In this document: positions 43,242 to 53,416 of the stretch, piece after piece
Numbering within the stretch: the first letter of the stretch is position 1
How the letters are laid out: each line of letters begins with the position of its first letter
NCBI GenBank assembly: GCA_015063165.1
Contig: SUSZ01000003.1
Span: 1-64,000, forward strand
Source: Thermoplasmata archaeon
GTDB lineage: Archaea; Thermoplasmatota; Thermoplasmata; Methanomassiliicoccales; Methanomethylophilaceae
Reading direction: 5' to 3'
DNA: 64,000 bases
Program-made: the position numbers and the translations under genes
Notes under the pieces: model-generated
The model's input: only the letters and a program-made list of their open reading frames with translations
Told to the model about the DNA's origin: nothing
The model's database searches: none

Positions 43242-46200
43242 TCAGACCAGGGACAGCTTCGCGTCGTCTCCGATGAACACGTTGCCGCGGAGGTTGGCCG
43301 CGGTCCTTCCGACAGCCTTGCCGTCCACGTAGAACGTCACCTTGTAGAACGAGTTCTTTCCTAGGGGCTTCAGGCCGTCCGAGAACGCCGCGTAGGTCAG
43401 CCCTGTGCACGCGCTGAACGCGCTCGGGCCGATGGTCACCACCGAGGGGAGATTCAGTCCGGACAGGGACTTGCACGCCGCGAAGGCATAATCTCCGATA
43501 GTGGTCACGCAGGGCATGTTGACATATTCCAGAGACTTACAGCTCGCGAAGGACTTGTATCCCACGGTGGTGACTGAGCCGAGGTCGATCCCGGTCAGCC
43601 AAGCGCATCCGTAGAATGCCTTGTCGCTGACGGCTGTGACGTGCCAGTCGTATCCGAGATAGCGGATGCTCTCGGGGACCTTCACGATGCCCTCGAGCTC
43701 CTGGAGGCTCCTCTTCAGGGTGACGGTCTTGTACTCTCCGGTGTCGGTGATGACGTATCTGAGGCCGTCTATGCTGATCGCTCCGCCGACCTTGGGGACG
43801 TACATGGCCAGGCTGTACTTGTTGCCGGTGAACTTGTGTCCGGACAGGCTCTCGGCATCCGTGCTGAGCTTGGTCTCGCCCTCGAAGAAGCTGCATCCGT
43901 AGAACGCGTTGGTCCCGATACTCTGGACGCTGTCGGAGAAGATCACGTACCTTAGCCCGGTGCATCCGCTGAATCCGCTCTTCTCGATGGTCTCGACGCC
44001 GTCGGTCACCTTCAGGGTCCTGATGCCTGTGCATCTGCCGAACGCGTACTGTCCGATGTCCACGTCGATCTCCAGGGACGTTATGCCCTTGCACAGGTAG
44101 AACGCCTTGGCTTCGACCATTCCGACGCTGTAGGTGGCTCCGTCATGCTCCACGGTGGAGCCGATGACCAGCGCGCCTGTCGGAGCGGTCTCGTATCCGA
44201 CGATGTCCACGACCGTGTTGTCCCTGTCAACGATCTCGTACTTTATCCCGTCCTCGACGAACCCGGTCTCCTGGAATCCTATGCAGTACAGGTATCCTGC
44301 GTCGTTCACGAACACCATCCTTCCGTCGGGGAGGAAGTGGACCTGCTGGGAGCACCATTCCCGGATGCAGATGTTCTTCAGCTCCTGGCTGGAGGCGGTG
44401 TTGGTCGCGACGTCGTAGACTCCGATGAAGAGGCTGGTGTAGTCGCTGTAGGATGTGCGGTAGGCGTAGATCTTCCCGTCGTATCCTGTGGAGACGACCA
44501 TGTCCCCGTGGGAGTAGAATCTGGGGTTCTCGGTGCTCGCGACGATATCCATAGTATCCATGTCGAACACGAGGAAGGTGGTGTCAGCGAACACGTATCC
44601 GAGGCCGCCCACGACTATCATAGCGGATGTCTGGCCGTTGCCGGTTCCGCTCGATGCGGTCCTGAGGGTGGCCTCGTCGAACATCCCGTTCGAATCGATC
44701 CTCACCGCTGCGATGTTAATGACGGAGTCCGTGCCCTGGGAATCGAAAATTCCCGCTTCGTAAGCGGTCATCGTGGCGTAGCCTTCGCAGATCTCGATGT
44801 AGCCGGTGTTGGTGAACATGCCCTTGAAGTCGTCGATGTAGATCCTGTCGATCTCCTCTCCGGTCTTGTAATCCACCGTCGACATGAACACGGTGTTCTC
44901 CGTTCCGTAGCCCTCGAACATCATGAACCCGTCGGAGAAGACGATGTAGGCGGCCCCTCTGTAGTCGGTGATGCCGATGCCGATGTCGCGCTTCCAGACA
45001 GGAAGCTGGATGTTGCCGTCAACGGTCGGATCCGAATCCTCCGCGAGGAAGCATCCGGTTCCGCTGTCGTCGGTCAGGTAGAAGAATCCGTCGTGGTAGT
45101 AGCCGGTGATGTCCTTCATGGTGAGGGTGAAGACGTTGACGAGGTTCTCGTCGAACACCTTCCCGGTGTAGCAGTCGAGGATCAGTCCGTTCCCGACGGC
45201 GACGTACTCGTAATATCCGGAGAAGGACTTGGAGGTCGTCACTTCGGCCACCAGGTTCCCGTCGAAATCCACCTTCAGCAGCCTGTTGTCGCACTTGCAG
45301 TAGATGTAGTCGCCCATTATGGCGGGGGCGTAGGTCATGTCCGAGAAGTTCATCCCTGTGACCGTTCCGCCGCCTCCGAAGGTCCATTCCGCAGTGTAGT
45401 TCTCTTCGGTCGGAGTGATGAACGGGACGGTGTGTATGATGGAACCCGTGGCGTAGTACTGGGAGAACACTCTCACGACGACGTCTCCGGACAATCCTTC
45501 TATAACGTACTCGTCGTCGCAGGTCTTCGTGATGTCGCCGTTGATGCTCCAGGATGTGGCTTCGTGTCCGTACTGGGGCGTGAACACGAATCTGACGGAC
45601 GAACCGGCTGGGACCTTCTCCCCGGAGACGATCGCGCAACCGTTGGCGTAAGCGGCGACCTGGCCGTGCTCTGCCGAGAACTCCACGGCGTAGGACTCGC
45701 TGTCCGAGAGCCAGTTGGCGACGAGGGAGACGTCCTCTTCGACTGCTCCGAACTCGTACAGGGCCCCGTCGAGCAGCCATCCTCCGAAGATGTGTCCTTT
45801 CTTCACAGGAGGCAACGGGACCTCAGGAGCCTGTCCGCTCAGGAGGGTCTGGCTGGATACCTTGGATCCTCCGTCGCTGTCGAAGCTGACGGTGACTTCC
45901 GGATTCACGGCTGCTCCCGACATCGAAATGGTGCTGTCCGACGTCATCTCGAAGCTGTAGCTCCAGAAGTCCTCCTTGCATGAGTACGGGGAGATCGATT
46001 CGCCGTCCAGGCTGACCGCGAAGGCGTCGCCGAGGGCGTATCCGGGAATCGCTCTGACGGAGAACCTGACCACTGAGCCATGGGGGATGTTCTCGGTCTC
46101 CAGAATAGACACAGTGACCCCTTCGCAGGCTTCCACGGCGATGTCGTACTTGTTCAGCTCCAATCCGGATATGACGACCGTCGCAGAGCTGCTGAGGTTC

Positions 46201-47951
46201 TTGCAGATGTACATTCCGGAGACGTCCTGCCATTTGATCTCGGTTCCGGACGAGGCTGTCGGGACGCTGCTTCCGTTCTTGGTGACGGTTAGGACGGAAA
46301 GGTCGTGGATCTCGTCGGGTATTACGGAGAACGCCACGGACTTGCCGTCGGTCACAGCGACGATTTCGCACGAGAGCGGGTCGTTGGGCAGGAATATGAA
46401 CTGGCCGTTGTCTATGTCGATGAAGTACCCGGATGGAGGGTAGCAGCCGCTCGCATCCTCGTCGTATGCCCCGTCGAGGTAGAGCACCATCGCATCGGAG
46501 GGCAGCACGAACGAGGCTCTCTCCAGCGCAGGCGAGGAGTACATCAGGATGGTCTGGACAGAGGAGCCGTCAGATGTCGACAGGGCCCAGGTTCTCACTT
46601 CCGCGACCGATTCCGGGATGGAGATGACGCTCTTGGACTTGAGCCCGTCGAGCGACTTCGGCATTATCACGGCTGTATCGTCTCTGATCTCTCCGCCGGA
46701 TATCAGCAGGGCGTCGTCGGCGTACACGGAGCCGTTCTCCACCTCGAGGAAGCTTCCGTCGGTGTCGAAGGTCCCGCCCTTGGATAGGACGGAGCTGACG
46801 GCCGCTCTGGAGACACCGATGTAGCCGGAGTCGATGGAGAGGAGCGAGGTGCTGTCCACTCCGATCAGGATCTTTCCGCTTGCAGTGGCATCCCCATCCA
46901 CGATCGTCGCTTCGATATAGGTGCACCCGTTGTCCGTATCGTTTTTCACTAACGATTTGAGAGGCGTTCCCGAGAAGGCTCCTACGTTGTCGAAAGGCAT
47001 CTCGCTGTGTATGATGAAGGTGTCCAGTTTCGTGCAATTGTTGAATGCATTGGGTACGTTGAGGTTCACTGTGCCGCAGATCTCGATAGTGCCGAGCTTG
47101 GCGCATCCGCTAAAGGTCTGGTAGGGGATGACGAGGTACGAAGGCTCCAGGACGATCTTGGTCAACGAGACCATGTTCTGGAAGCTGCGATCGACCCCGT
47201 TGCTGGAAACTGTCGAAGGAACGGTCAGCTCGGTGATCCCGGTGCCGGAGAAAGCGGATGCTCCGATGCTGGTCACGTTCTTGAGGTCGATCGACTTGAG
47301 AGTCGTGCAGCCGCTGAACATGCTCTCGGGGATGGACGTCATGTCGTCGGACAGCGTCACAGAGCTGAGCTTGGTGCAACCCTTGAACATGCTGTTCGCC
47401 GCCACAGAGCCCTCAGGAAACACGAAGCTCTCCAGAGCTGTGCAGCCGCTGAACATGCTGGATTTGAACGTCTTAACGCCTCCGAGATCGATGCTCTCGA
47501 GCGAGGTGCAGTTGTTGAACATGCTGCTGGCACCGGCCTTGAGCAGATCGGGGAGAGCGATGCTCGTCAGGGAGGAGCATCCGGAGAAAGCGCTCTCGTC
47601 GATGAAGTTGACGTTCTCGGGTATGTCCACGGACGTCAGCGAGCTGCATCCGTTGAACGCGCTCTTTCCCAGATAGGTGATGCCTTCAGAGAGCCTGACG
47701 GACGTCAGCGAGCTGCACTTCTGGAAGGCGTTGTTGCCTAGGACATCCACGGAGTCCGGAAGACTGATCTCGGCTATGTTGGAGTAGTGGAACCCATAGT
47801 CGTTAACGAAGCATATGGTGTCCGGCAGGGCGAGAGAGTCCATCGTGACCCCGTAGAAAGCTCCTCCGCCGATGGTGTCGATGTCTTCGGGGATCTCCAC
47901 CGAGGTGAAGGAGGCGGGGACATAGACGAGGGTGGAGCCGAAGGTCATCAT
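43242..47951 (-). CDS. Giant BspA-type LRR surface protein, downstream part (frameshifted from 47948-48745)
   Basis: A 1569-aa frame lacking its own signal peptide. In order: many BspA/LRR_5 repeats (pattern FxGCTxLxSIxLPxxVTSIGxxAF, residues about 1-330), a beta-rich middle, a Listeria-Bacteroides repeat (about 700, VSFDSDGGSKVSSQTL to GGWLLDGALYEFG), a propeller-like region (about 840-1240), and LRR_5 repeats again to the end. No C-terminal membrane anchor or sorting signal is seen. The upstream 265-aa frame supplies signal peptide and first repeats in another phase. Together they look like one protein of about 1830 residues, secreted and probably adhesive. Confidence 0.85.
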   Translation of the reverse strand: MMTFGSTLVYVPASFTSVEIPEDIDTIGGGAFYGVTMDSLALPDTICFVNDYGFHYSNIAEISLPDSVDVLGNNAFQKCSSLTSVRLSEGITYLGKSAFNGCSSLTSVDIPENVNFIDESAFSGCSSLTSIALPDLLKAGASSMFNNCTSLESIDLGGVKTFKSSMFSGCTALESFVFPEGSVAANSMFKGCTKLSSVTLSDDMTSIPESMFSGCTTLKSIDLKNVTSIGASAFSGTGITELTVPSTVSSNGVDRSFQNMVSLTKIVLEPSYLVIPYQTFSGCAKLGTIEICGTVNLNVPNAFNNCTKLDTFIIHSEMPFDNVGAFSGTPLKSLVKNDTDNGCTYIEATIVDGDATASGKILIGVDSTSLLSIDSGYIGVSRAAVSSVLSKGGTFDTDGSFLEVENGSVYADDALLISGGEIRDDTAVIMPKSLDGLKSKSVISIPESVAEVRTWALSTSDGSSVQTILMYSSPALERASFVLPSDAMVLYLDGAYDEDASGCYPPSGYFIDIDNGQFIFLPNDPLSCEIVAVTDGKSVAFSVIPDEIHDLSVLTVTKNGSSVPTASSGTEIKWQDVSGMYICKNLSSSATVVISGLELNKYDIAVEACEGVTVSILETENIPHGSVVRFSVRAIPGYALGDAFAVSLDGESISPYSCKEDFWSYSFEMTSDSTISMSGAAVNPEVTVSFDSDGGSKVSSQTLLSGQAPEVPLPPVKKGHIFGGWLLDGALYEFGAVEEDVSLVANWLSDSESYAVEFSAEHGQVAAYANGCAIVSGEKVPAGSSVRFVFTPQYGHEATSWSINGDITKTCDDEYVIEGLSGDVVVRVFSQYYATGSIIHTVPFITPTEENYTAEWTFGGGGTVTGMNFSDMTYAPAIMGDYIYCKCDNRLLKVDFDGNLVAEVTTSKSFSGYYEYVAVGNGLILDCYTGKVFDENLVNVFTLTMKDITGYYHDGFFYLTDDSGTGCFLAEDSDPTVDGNIQLPVWKRDIGIGITDYRGAAYIVFSDGFMMFEGYGTENTVFMSTVDYKTGEEIDRIYIDDFKGMFTNTGYIEICEGYATMTAYEAGIFDSQGTDSVINIAAVRIDSNGMFDEATLRTASSGTGNGQTSAMIVVGGLGYVFADTTFLVFDMDTMDIVASTENPRFYSHGDMVVSTGYDGKIYAYRTSYSDYTSLFIGVYDVATNTASSQELKNICIREWCSQQVHFLPDGRMVFVNDAGYLYCIGFQETGFVEDGIKYEIVDRDNTVVDIVGYETAPTGALVIGSTVEHDGATYSVGMVEAKAFYLCKGITSLEIDVDIGQYAFGRCTGIRTLKVTDGVETIEKSGFSGCTGLRYVIFSDSVQSIGTNAFYGCSFFEGETKLSTDAESLSGHKFTGNKYSLAMYVPKVGGAISIDGLRYVITDTGEYKTVTLKRSLQELEGIVKVPESIRYLGYDWHVTAVSDKAFYGCAWLTGIDLGSVTTVGYKSFASCKSLEYVNMPCVTTIGDYAFAACKSLSGLNLPSVVTIGPSAFSACTGLTYAAFSDGLKPLGKNSFYKVTFYVDGKAVGRTAANLRGNVFIGDDAKLSLV

Positions 47952-48745
47952 TTCGGGAATGCCGGTTCCGGCGAAGACCGTGTGCCGGAGACTACGTTGG
48001 AAAGGTCGAAGGATTTCAAAGAGGAACAGTTGAAGAACGCCTTGTTTCCGATGGTAGCTATGCTGCCCAGCGTCAGAGAGGAGAGCTCAGTGCAGCCCTC
48101 GAACGCCGACATTTCTATGGAGGTCGCGCTGGGCAGGGATATCGTTGTAAGCGAGGTGCATCCGATGAATGCGCTGTTATAGACGGTTCCGACATTAGCG
48201 AACGCCGCCGTTTCGAAAGATGTGCAGTTCTGGAAGCACTTCGAGGGGATTCCGATAGCGTTAGGGAGCGTTACGGACTTGAGGGATGCGCAATTGCCGA
48301 AAGACATGCTGCCGAGCGCTGTCACAGACTCCGAGCTGAAGGATGTGAAAGCGCACCCGTAGAAGCAGCTGTTGGAAAGCTCGGTAACTCCGCCGAGATC
48401 GATCGTCGAGAGGCGGGTGCAGTTCTTGAAGCAGCCGTCAGGCAACGAGGTGACGGTGCTAGGGAGGGCGACCGAAGCGATCGTCGTGTTCTTGGTGAAC
48501 GCCGACGAACCTATGGTGGTCACCTTGTATGTCGTTCCCGAGTATGTTACCGTGCTCGGAACGGTCACGGATGCTGTCGAGGATGGTGCTTTCGTGTACG
48601 TGGCGGTTCCATCGTCCAGAAGGTTGTATCCAGCGCCATCGATCGTGGTGGACACTGTGGCTCCTTCGGAAGACGGGACCGTCGCGATCATTAGGACGAA
48701 GGCCAGCACCGCGAGCGTGATCATCCTTGACAGTTTGACGTTCAT
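47948..48745 (-). CDS. BspA-type LRR surface protein, N-terminal part with signal peptide
   Basis: A 265-aa frame with a clear signal peptide (MNVKLSRMITLAVLAFVLM, cleavage near SSEGA), then LRR_5 repeats such as LPDGCFKNCTRLSTIDLGG. The last 13 residues (TRSSPEPAFPK end) abandon the repeat pattern, whereas the -1 frame from about 47985 gives HTVFAGTGIPEMMTFGS and runs into the 1569-aa frame. One base (a C in GGC-CAC) seems to be missing. It is either a real frameshift, phase variation, or a sequencing error. A GGATGA site precedes the ATG. Confidence 0.85.
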   Translation of the reverse strand: MNVKLSRMITLAVLAFVLMIATVPSSEGATVSTTIDGAGYNLLDDGTATYTKAPSSTASVTVPSTVTYSGTTYKVTTIGSSAFTKNTTIASVALPSTVTSLPDGCFKNCTRLSTIDLGGVTELSNSCFYGCAFTSFSSESVTALGSMSFGNCASLKSVTLPNAIGIPSKCFQNCTSFETAAFANVGTVYNSAFIGCTSLTTISLPSATSIEMSAFEGCTELSSLTLGSIATIGNKAFFNCSSLKSFDLSNVVSGTRSSPEPAFPK

Positions 48746-48897
48746 TGTCTCATCCTTCCATCCCTGGCCAGAACATTCATCATGTTTTAACCAACCAGTC
48801 GGATTGTGGTATCATCCATAGATGAATTGATAATGTATCGTCAGACAGCGTATAAATCATGACGGTTAACATATTCTTCCATGTTTTTTCTTGTCTG

Positions 48898-48928
48898 AAA
48901 AATGTTTGCCGGGCGAGGGGGCCCCTCG
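48898..48928 (-). terminator. Hairpin terminator after the 1175-aa LRR protein gene
   Basis: CGAGGGG/CCCCTCG inverted repeat (48914-48928) followed on the minus strand by a short T-run (48898-48902), 14 nt after the stop codon. Confidence 0.55.
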
Positions 48929-48941
48929 TCCAGCTTAAGGC

Positions 48942-51900
48942 TCAGCTGCGGACCATCTTCGAGGCGACCTTCTCGAAGAGGGAGTTCGACAGGCTGTCGG
49001 CGTTCACGGTCAGTCTCTTGCCTGTGACGGGGTCCCAGAACACCCATCCGTAGAAGGAGTTGCTCTCGATAGAAGGGATGCTTCCGAACTCTATCGACTC
49101 CAGGCCCTTGCACTTGTAGAACGCGTAGGCTCCGACAGAGGTGCCGTCCTCGAGCTTCAGAGCCTTGAGGGAGCCGCAGCAGTAGAATGCGTAGGGGCAG
49201 ATCTCCCTGACATCGGACAGGTCGACGGTTTCCAGCGAAGAGCAGTAGGCGAACGCCTTGATGCCTATGCTGTCGACGCATCCCAGGTCTACGGATTTAA
49301 GGTTCGCGAACTTGTAGAACGTCTTGGTGCCGATCTGAGTCACGACATAGTCGAATCCTATGTGCCTTACAGATTCAGGGACAATCAGGGACTCAATTAG
49401 GGAATCAGAGCACTTGATCAGAGCAACCGTGTTCTTGGAGGTCACTTTGTACTTGAAACCGTCGATTTCGAACACTTCGTTCATCTCGGATATGTACATC
49501 TTGAGTACGGAGTTCTTTCCCGTGAACCTGTGTCCGGCTAGCTCGTCGTATGAAATCTTCACGCCTTCGTCCGATTTGAAGGTGAGGATGAAGAACGCGT
49601 TCTCGCCGATCGTGATGTTCTCCGGGAACGTGATGTCCGTCAATTTCTTGCATCCGCTGAAAGCGCTCTTCTCGAGGTTTGAATCACCTATTATCTCGAG
49701 AACGGACAGCTTGTAGCAGCTGAAGAAGGCGTATGCGCCCACATCTCCGGATATCTTCACGGATTCCAGGTTCCTGCAGTAGGGGAAGGCTTTGTAACCC
49801 ACGCTCTTCACGGCGGTCAGGTCGGCGGTTGTTATGTTCTCGTTCCTGTAGAACGCCTTTTTCCCGATGGATTCCACTTCGTAGACGTTGCCGCCGTACT
49901 CCACGGTCTCCGGAATGACGAGATCCCCCTGGAACGAGTCGGTGCATCCGGTCACGGACACAGCGCCGCTGTTCCCATCCAAGGACGTCACGGTATAGTA
50001 CAGGTCCTCCAGGAGGAACGTGGAGCCCTCGTCGAGACTTCCGTATTGGGCGTAGAGGCCGACGTCCTCGGTAGGTGTTATCAGCGTTCCGGCCTTGTAC
50101 TCGGTTCCGGAGCCGTCAGGCTGCGTGTTCCAGGATTTGAACTCCTTCCCTTCCGGAACTGGGGTCCCTTCGGGCGTTCCAGGTAGGGCGATGCTCTTCC
50201 CTTCCACGCAAGAGATGTGGACGACCGTGCGGGTTTTCAGAACAGAGATTTTTCCCGTTACGGTCGTTTTCATGGTTCCGCGGGTGTTGAGCAGCTTGAG
50301 CACGATGACGAACTCGTGGTCCCCTATGTCGTCATCCCCTGGCGTCGCGACTATGAGCGTCTTGTCCGCAGTCGAGGCAAGGGTGTCGCAGGTCATCCAG
50401 CCGTCCGTTCCGGTGATGGTCTTGGCTCCGTACATCGATTGGGTGGAGGTCCTGTTGAGCGTCAGGTACATCTTCTTCCCTGCCACGACCTCCAGCGTCC
50501 CGATGTTCACAGTCTTTCCCTGAGCTCCCGCGTTCGCCTCGTAGCTTGAATCCCAGTCCTCCCCCACCATCGTGTCGAGGTGGATGGTGTTGAACTCGGA
50601 GATGTAGTATCTCTTGAGGGTGAACGTTCCGAAATCTGCCGACCTGTCCTGGTACACGAGTCCGTTTGAGCCGGTCCTGTGGGATCCGAACTCGGGGCTG
50701 TATCCGCTGCACACGAACTTCATGGTCACGTGTATGATGTTGTCTTTGGTGTTCGCAGGTATGACGATGTCGTTGAACTCCCAGCTTCCGTCATCGATGT
50801 AGGTCTCGCCGAATATCGTCAGGGAGAGGGCTGCATCCGCCTTGTAGAAGTGGGACGCTGCAGGGGCCTGCGCGCATGACACCTTCACCGAAATCTTGTC
50901 TCCAGGAAGGAACGCGTCGCGGTCGAGGTTGATGAACGTGACCTTAATGGGCACCGCGCGGACAACCTGGAAGGAGATGCCCGACCCCGTGTCTCCGCAG
51001 ATGACGTTCGGTCCGTCCACGACCTCGGCACGACAGCGGGTGGCGCCCTCCACGGTCTCCGTCTTCTCGAAGGAGACAAGCGCTCCGTCAGAGTACACGG
51101 GGGCGTACTGCCAGGAGCGCCCGGAATACGCTTTGTTCAGATAGATCAGTCCGTGCGCGAGGCCTTCCGCGTAGTAGACGTAGTCGAGGTCCGAGTCGAA
51201 GTGGCTGCCGTAGGTCCTGTCCGCGGTGCTCTCGTGCTTGATCTCGATGTTCATGTCAGGCCCCGCATCCGGCCCGACAGTGACGACGAACAATCCTGTT
51301 CCCTTACCCATGCCAGCGTACAGGACCTTCTCGTCCAGACCAGACATGTTGAGGAATCTGGCATTCACGGCTTCGTAGGTGACCAGCACGAAGGCTGTGC
51401 CCTCGCTCTCGGCCTTCATGGTGTTCCCGTCGAAGGATACGACGTCCGAAGCGCTTTCGTCTGGAAGGATGGCAGAGTAATGGAAGCATGGCGAGAGGAA
51501 GAACTCGTACTCGGCCTCTTCGCCATAGGAGACCCTCTGCGGGTTCACCTCGAAGGAGTCCCCGACGTCCATCCTCAGGAATCCTTCGGCGTTGATGTTG
51601 AGGAACAGCCTGGAGGCCTCCTCGTCCTTTCCGACTACGTCCGCCGCCAAGGACTCCAGCTTCTCCTTGGTGACCTCGTCCTTCAGCCCGGACTTCATAT
51701 TTAGGACGCAGCACTGGTCGGCATATCCCTCGGAGGAGACGCGGTATCCATAGTCATGGCCTACGATGAGCCTGTATAGGTACGTAGTCTTCTCGCCGTC
51801 GTCCTCGACGCTGAGAGGAGCGATCTCGAAGGGTACGACCGCATCGAAGGCTTTCATTCCCAGCGATACCTCCGATCCCTTGGGAACGGTGAGCCTGAAG

Positions 51901-52469
51901 TCCGAAGCCGCAGGCATCATGCACTTGTACACCGTCTTAACCGAGTTGAGCGTGAAGGACTTGTGTATCGGACAGAATCCTTTCGCGACGCTGTCCATGG
52001 AAGGCACCAGCGTCACGTCAGCGATGTCGTTCAAATTCGCCACGAAGCTGATCCCGGTGTCGTCGACAGAGATCGGATCGTATGAAACCTTCCCGTTGTT
52101 CAGGACGAGCTCCGCGGTATAGTCCGTTCCATATTTCCATCCGCTGTTCCCGACGGTGATCTTCGTGGTGAAGAACCTGAAGGAAGCTGAGTCTTTCAGG
52201 ATGACCTCCCTCTCGTTGTACACGGTCCCATCCTGGGACCTCACCGAGAGCGTGTAGGCTCCCGGCTCCATCATGGCCGACACTACGCGGTTCGTTATCT
52301 TCAGCACGGTCTCGTTCTCTCCGTCGTCGAACACCGCTTCGGCCTCAATCGAGAGGGTCCCGCTGACCTTGACCTGGCATTCGTCGCTCTCCGCGATAAC
52401 CGAAGGCGACAGGACGACCAGCAAAGCGGCCGTCATGAGCATCAGAGCTCCTAAGCATGTCTTCTTCAT
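48942..52469 (-). CDS. Large secreted protein with Ig-like region and C-terminal BspA-type LRRs
   Basis: A 1175-aa secreted protein. The signal peptide (MKKTCLGALMLMTAALLVV, then SPSVIAESDE) starts at ATG 52469; the longer frame to 52544 adds an unlikely charged leader. Residues 30-760 are beta-rich with no repeat I can name. A Listeria-Bacteroides repeat follows (KEFKSWNTQPDGSGTEY to GLYAQYG, about 800-840), then LRR_5 repeats to the end. No anchor is visible. It ends in the same repeat type as the protein downstream, so the two may work in the same surface layer or adhesion process. Confidence 0.85.
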   Translation of the reverse strand: MKKTCLGALMLMTAALLVVLSPSVIAESDECQVKVSGTLSIEAEAVFDDGENETVLKITNRVVSAMMEPGAYTLSVRSQDGTVYNEREVILKDSASFRFFTTKITVGNSGWKYGTDYTAELVLNNGKVSYDPISVDDTGISFVANLNDIADVTLVPSMDSVAKGFCPIHKSFTLNSVKTVYKCMMPAASDFRLTVPKGSEVSLGMKAFDAVVPFEIAPLSVEDDGEKTTYLYRLIVGHDYGYRVSSEGYADQCCVLNMKSGLKDEVTKEKLESLAADVVGKDEEASRLFLNINAEGFLRMDVGDSFEVNPQRVSYGEEAEYEFFLSPCFHYSAILPDESASDVVSFDGNTMKAESEGTAFVLVTYEAVNARFLNMSGLDEKVLYAGMGKGTGLFVVTVGPDAGPDMNIEIKHESTADRTYGSHFDSDLDYVYYAEGLAHGLIYLNKAYSGRSWQYAPVYSDGALVSFEKTETVEGATRCRAEVVDGPNVICGDTGSGISFQVVRAVPIKVTFINLDRDAFLPGDKISVKVSCAQAPAASHFYKADAALSLTIFGETYIDDGSWEFNDIVIPANTKDNIIHVTMKFVCSGYSPEFGSHRTGSNGLVYQDRSADFGTFTLKRYYISEFNTIHLDTMVGEDWDSSYEANAGAQGKTVNIGTLEVVAGKKMYLTLNRTSTQSMYGAKTITGTDGWMTCDTLASTADKTLIVATPGDDDIGDHEFVIVLKLLNTRGTMKTTVTGKISVLKTRTVVHISCVEGKSIALPGTPEGTPVPEGKEFKSWNTQPDGSGTEYKAGTLITPTEDVGLYAQYGSLDEGSTFLLEDLYYTVTSLDGNSGAVSVTGCTDSFQGDLVIPETVEYGGNVYEVESIGKKAFYRNENITTADLTAVKSVGYKAFPYCRNLESVKISGDVGAYAFFSCYKLSVLEIIGDSNLEKSAFSGCKKLTDITFPENITIGENAFFILTFKSDEGVKISYDELAGHRFTGKNSVLKMYISEMNEVFEIDGFKYKVTSKNTVALIKCSDSLIESLIVPESVRHIGFDYVVTQIGTKTFYKFANLKSVDLGCVDSIGIKAFAYCSSLETVDLSDVREICPYAFYCCGSLKALKLEDGTSVGAYAFYKCKGLESIEFGSIPSIESNSFYGWVFWDPVTGKRLTVNADSLSNSLFEKVASKMVRS

Positions 52470-52608
52470 TTGATCACAGCCTCGGCCCTTTACGGATGAG
52501 CGCCCGTCAGGCCGTTCCGGGCTCAGGAAGCATCCTGTCCGCACGGAACCGTGGTGTCTGTCCTAATCTAAAAAACGGGAAGCGTGCCCGTACGCTAATC
52601 GCAGATGT

Positions 52609-53322
52609 TCAATCCAGCTCGAGGATCCTGAAGAGCTCCTTGCGCTCGGCCTTTGTGAGGTTGCGGTACTCCCCGACCTCCAGATCTCCGAGCTCTATGT
52701 TGACGACCCTGATCCTCTTGAGGCGTTCGACCCTGTATCCGAAGTACTCGCACATGCGCCTGATCTGCCTGTTCAGGCCTTGTCTGAGGATTATCCTGAA
52801 CTCGTGCTCGGAGAGCTTCTCTACCACGCACTTCTTGGTGACGACGTCCACATCGATCGGGACGCCCTTTGACATCCCCCTGAGAAAGGATTCGGTGACC
52901 GGCCTGTCCACCTTGACGATGTACTCCTTCTCGTGCTCTCCTCTGGAGCGCATGATCCTGTTGGCCAGCTCCCCGTTGTTGGTCATGAGGAGAAGCCCCT
53001 GCGAGTACTTGTCCAGCCTTCCGACGGAGTAGATCCTCTTGGGGTATCCGATGAAGTCGATGACGTTGTCCGGATCGTCAGGATCCGCCGTGCAGGTGAT
53101 CCCCCTGGGCTTGTTGAAGGCGAGTATGATGTCCTCCTCGACCCTGGATATGGGCTTCCCGTCCACTTCCACGACGTCCTTGTCGGTAACCTTGTCACCC
53201 AGAATGGCCGTCCTGCCGTTGATGGAGACCCTTCCGTCCTCTATCAGGCGGTCAGCGGCTCTGCGAGACACCACTCCCGATTCGCTAATGAACTTGTTGA
53301 GGCGGACTCCGTCATCGGTCAT
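52609..53322 (-). CDS. RsuA/RluB-family pseudouridine synthase
   Basis: A 237-aa RNA pseudouridine synthase. An N-terminal S4 RNA-binding domain (RLNKFISESGVVSRRAADRLI) is followed by the catalytic domain with GRLDKYSQGLLLMTNNG, whose Asp is the nucleophile, and LRQGLNRQIRRMCEYFGY. This two-domain form is common in bacteria and scattered in archaea, so lateral acquisition is possible. The target is probably rRNA or tRNA. Confidence 0.92.
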   Translation of the reverse strand: MTDDGVRLNKFISESGVVSRRAADRLIEDGRVSINGRTAILGDKVTDKDVVEVDGKPISRVEEDIILAFNKPRGITCTADPDDPDNVIDFIGYPKRIYSVGRLDKYSQGLLLMTNNGELANRIMRSRGEHEKEYIVKVDRPVTESFLRGMSKGVPIDVDVVTKKCVVEKLSEHEFRIILRQGLNRQIRRMCEYFGYRVERLKRIRVVNIELGDLEVGEYRNLTKAERKELFRILELD

Positions 53323-53416
53323 GAACGTGCATATGCATCGTGGATTTAACGGATGCTCCTGTCCGACCGCAGGCTGGATACCTAAGATTCATTAACTGCT
53401 CCAGTTATGCGAATGT

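Noticed and set aside
44145-45983. Plus-strand frame of 612 codons inside the giant LRR gene
   Set aside because: Shadow frame over a gene with signal-bearing upstream part and clear repeats.
43242-48745. DNA-level tandem repeat or CRISPR array in the LRR genes
   Set aside because: The periodicity is in the protein repeats (about 23 residues); the nucleotide units diverge and there are no identical repeats with unique spacers.
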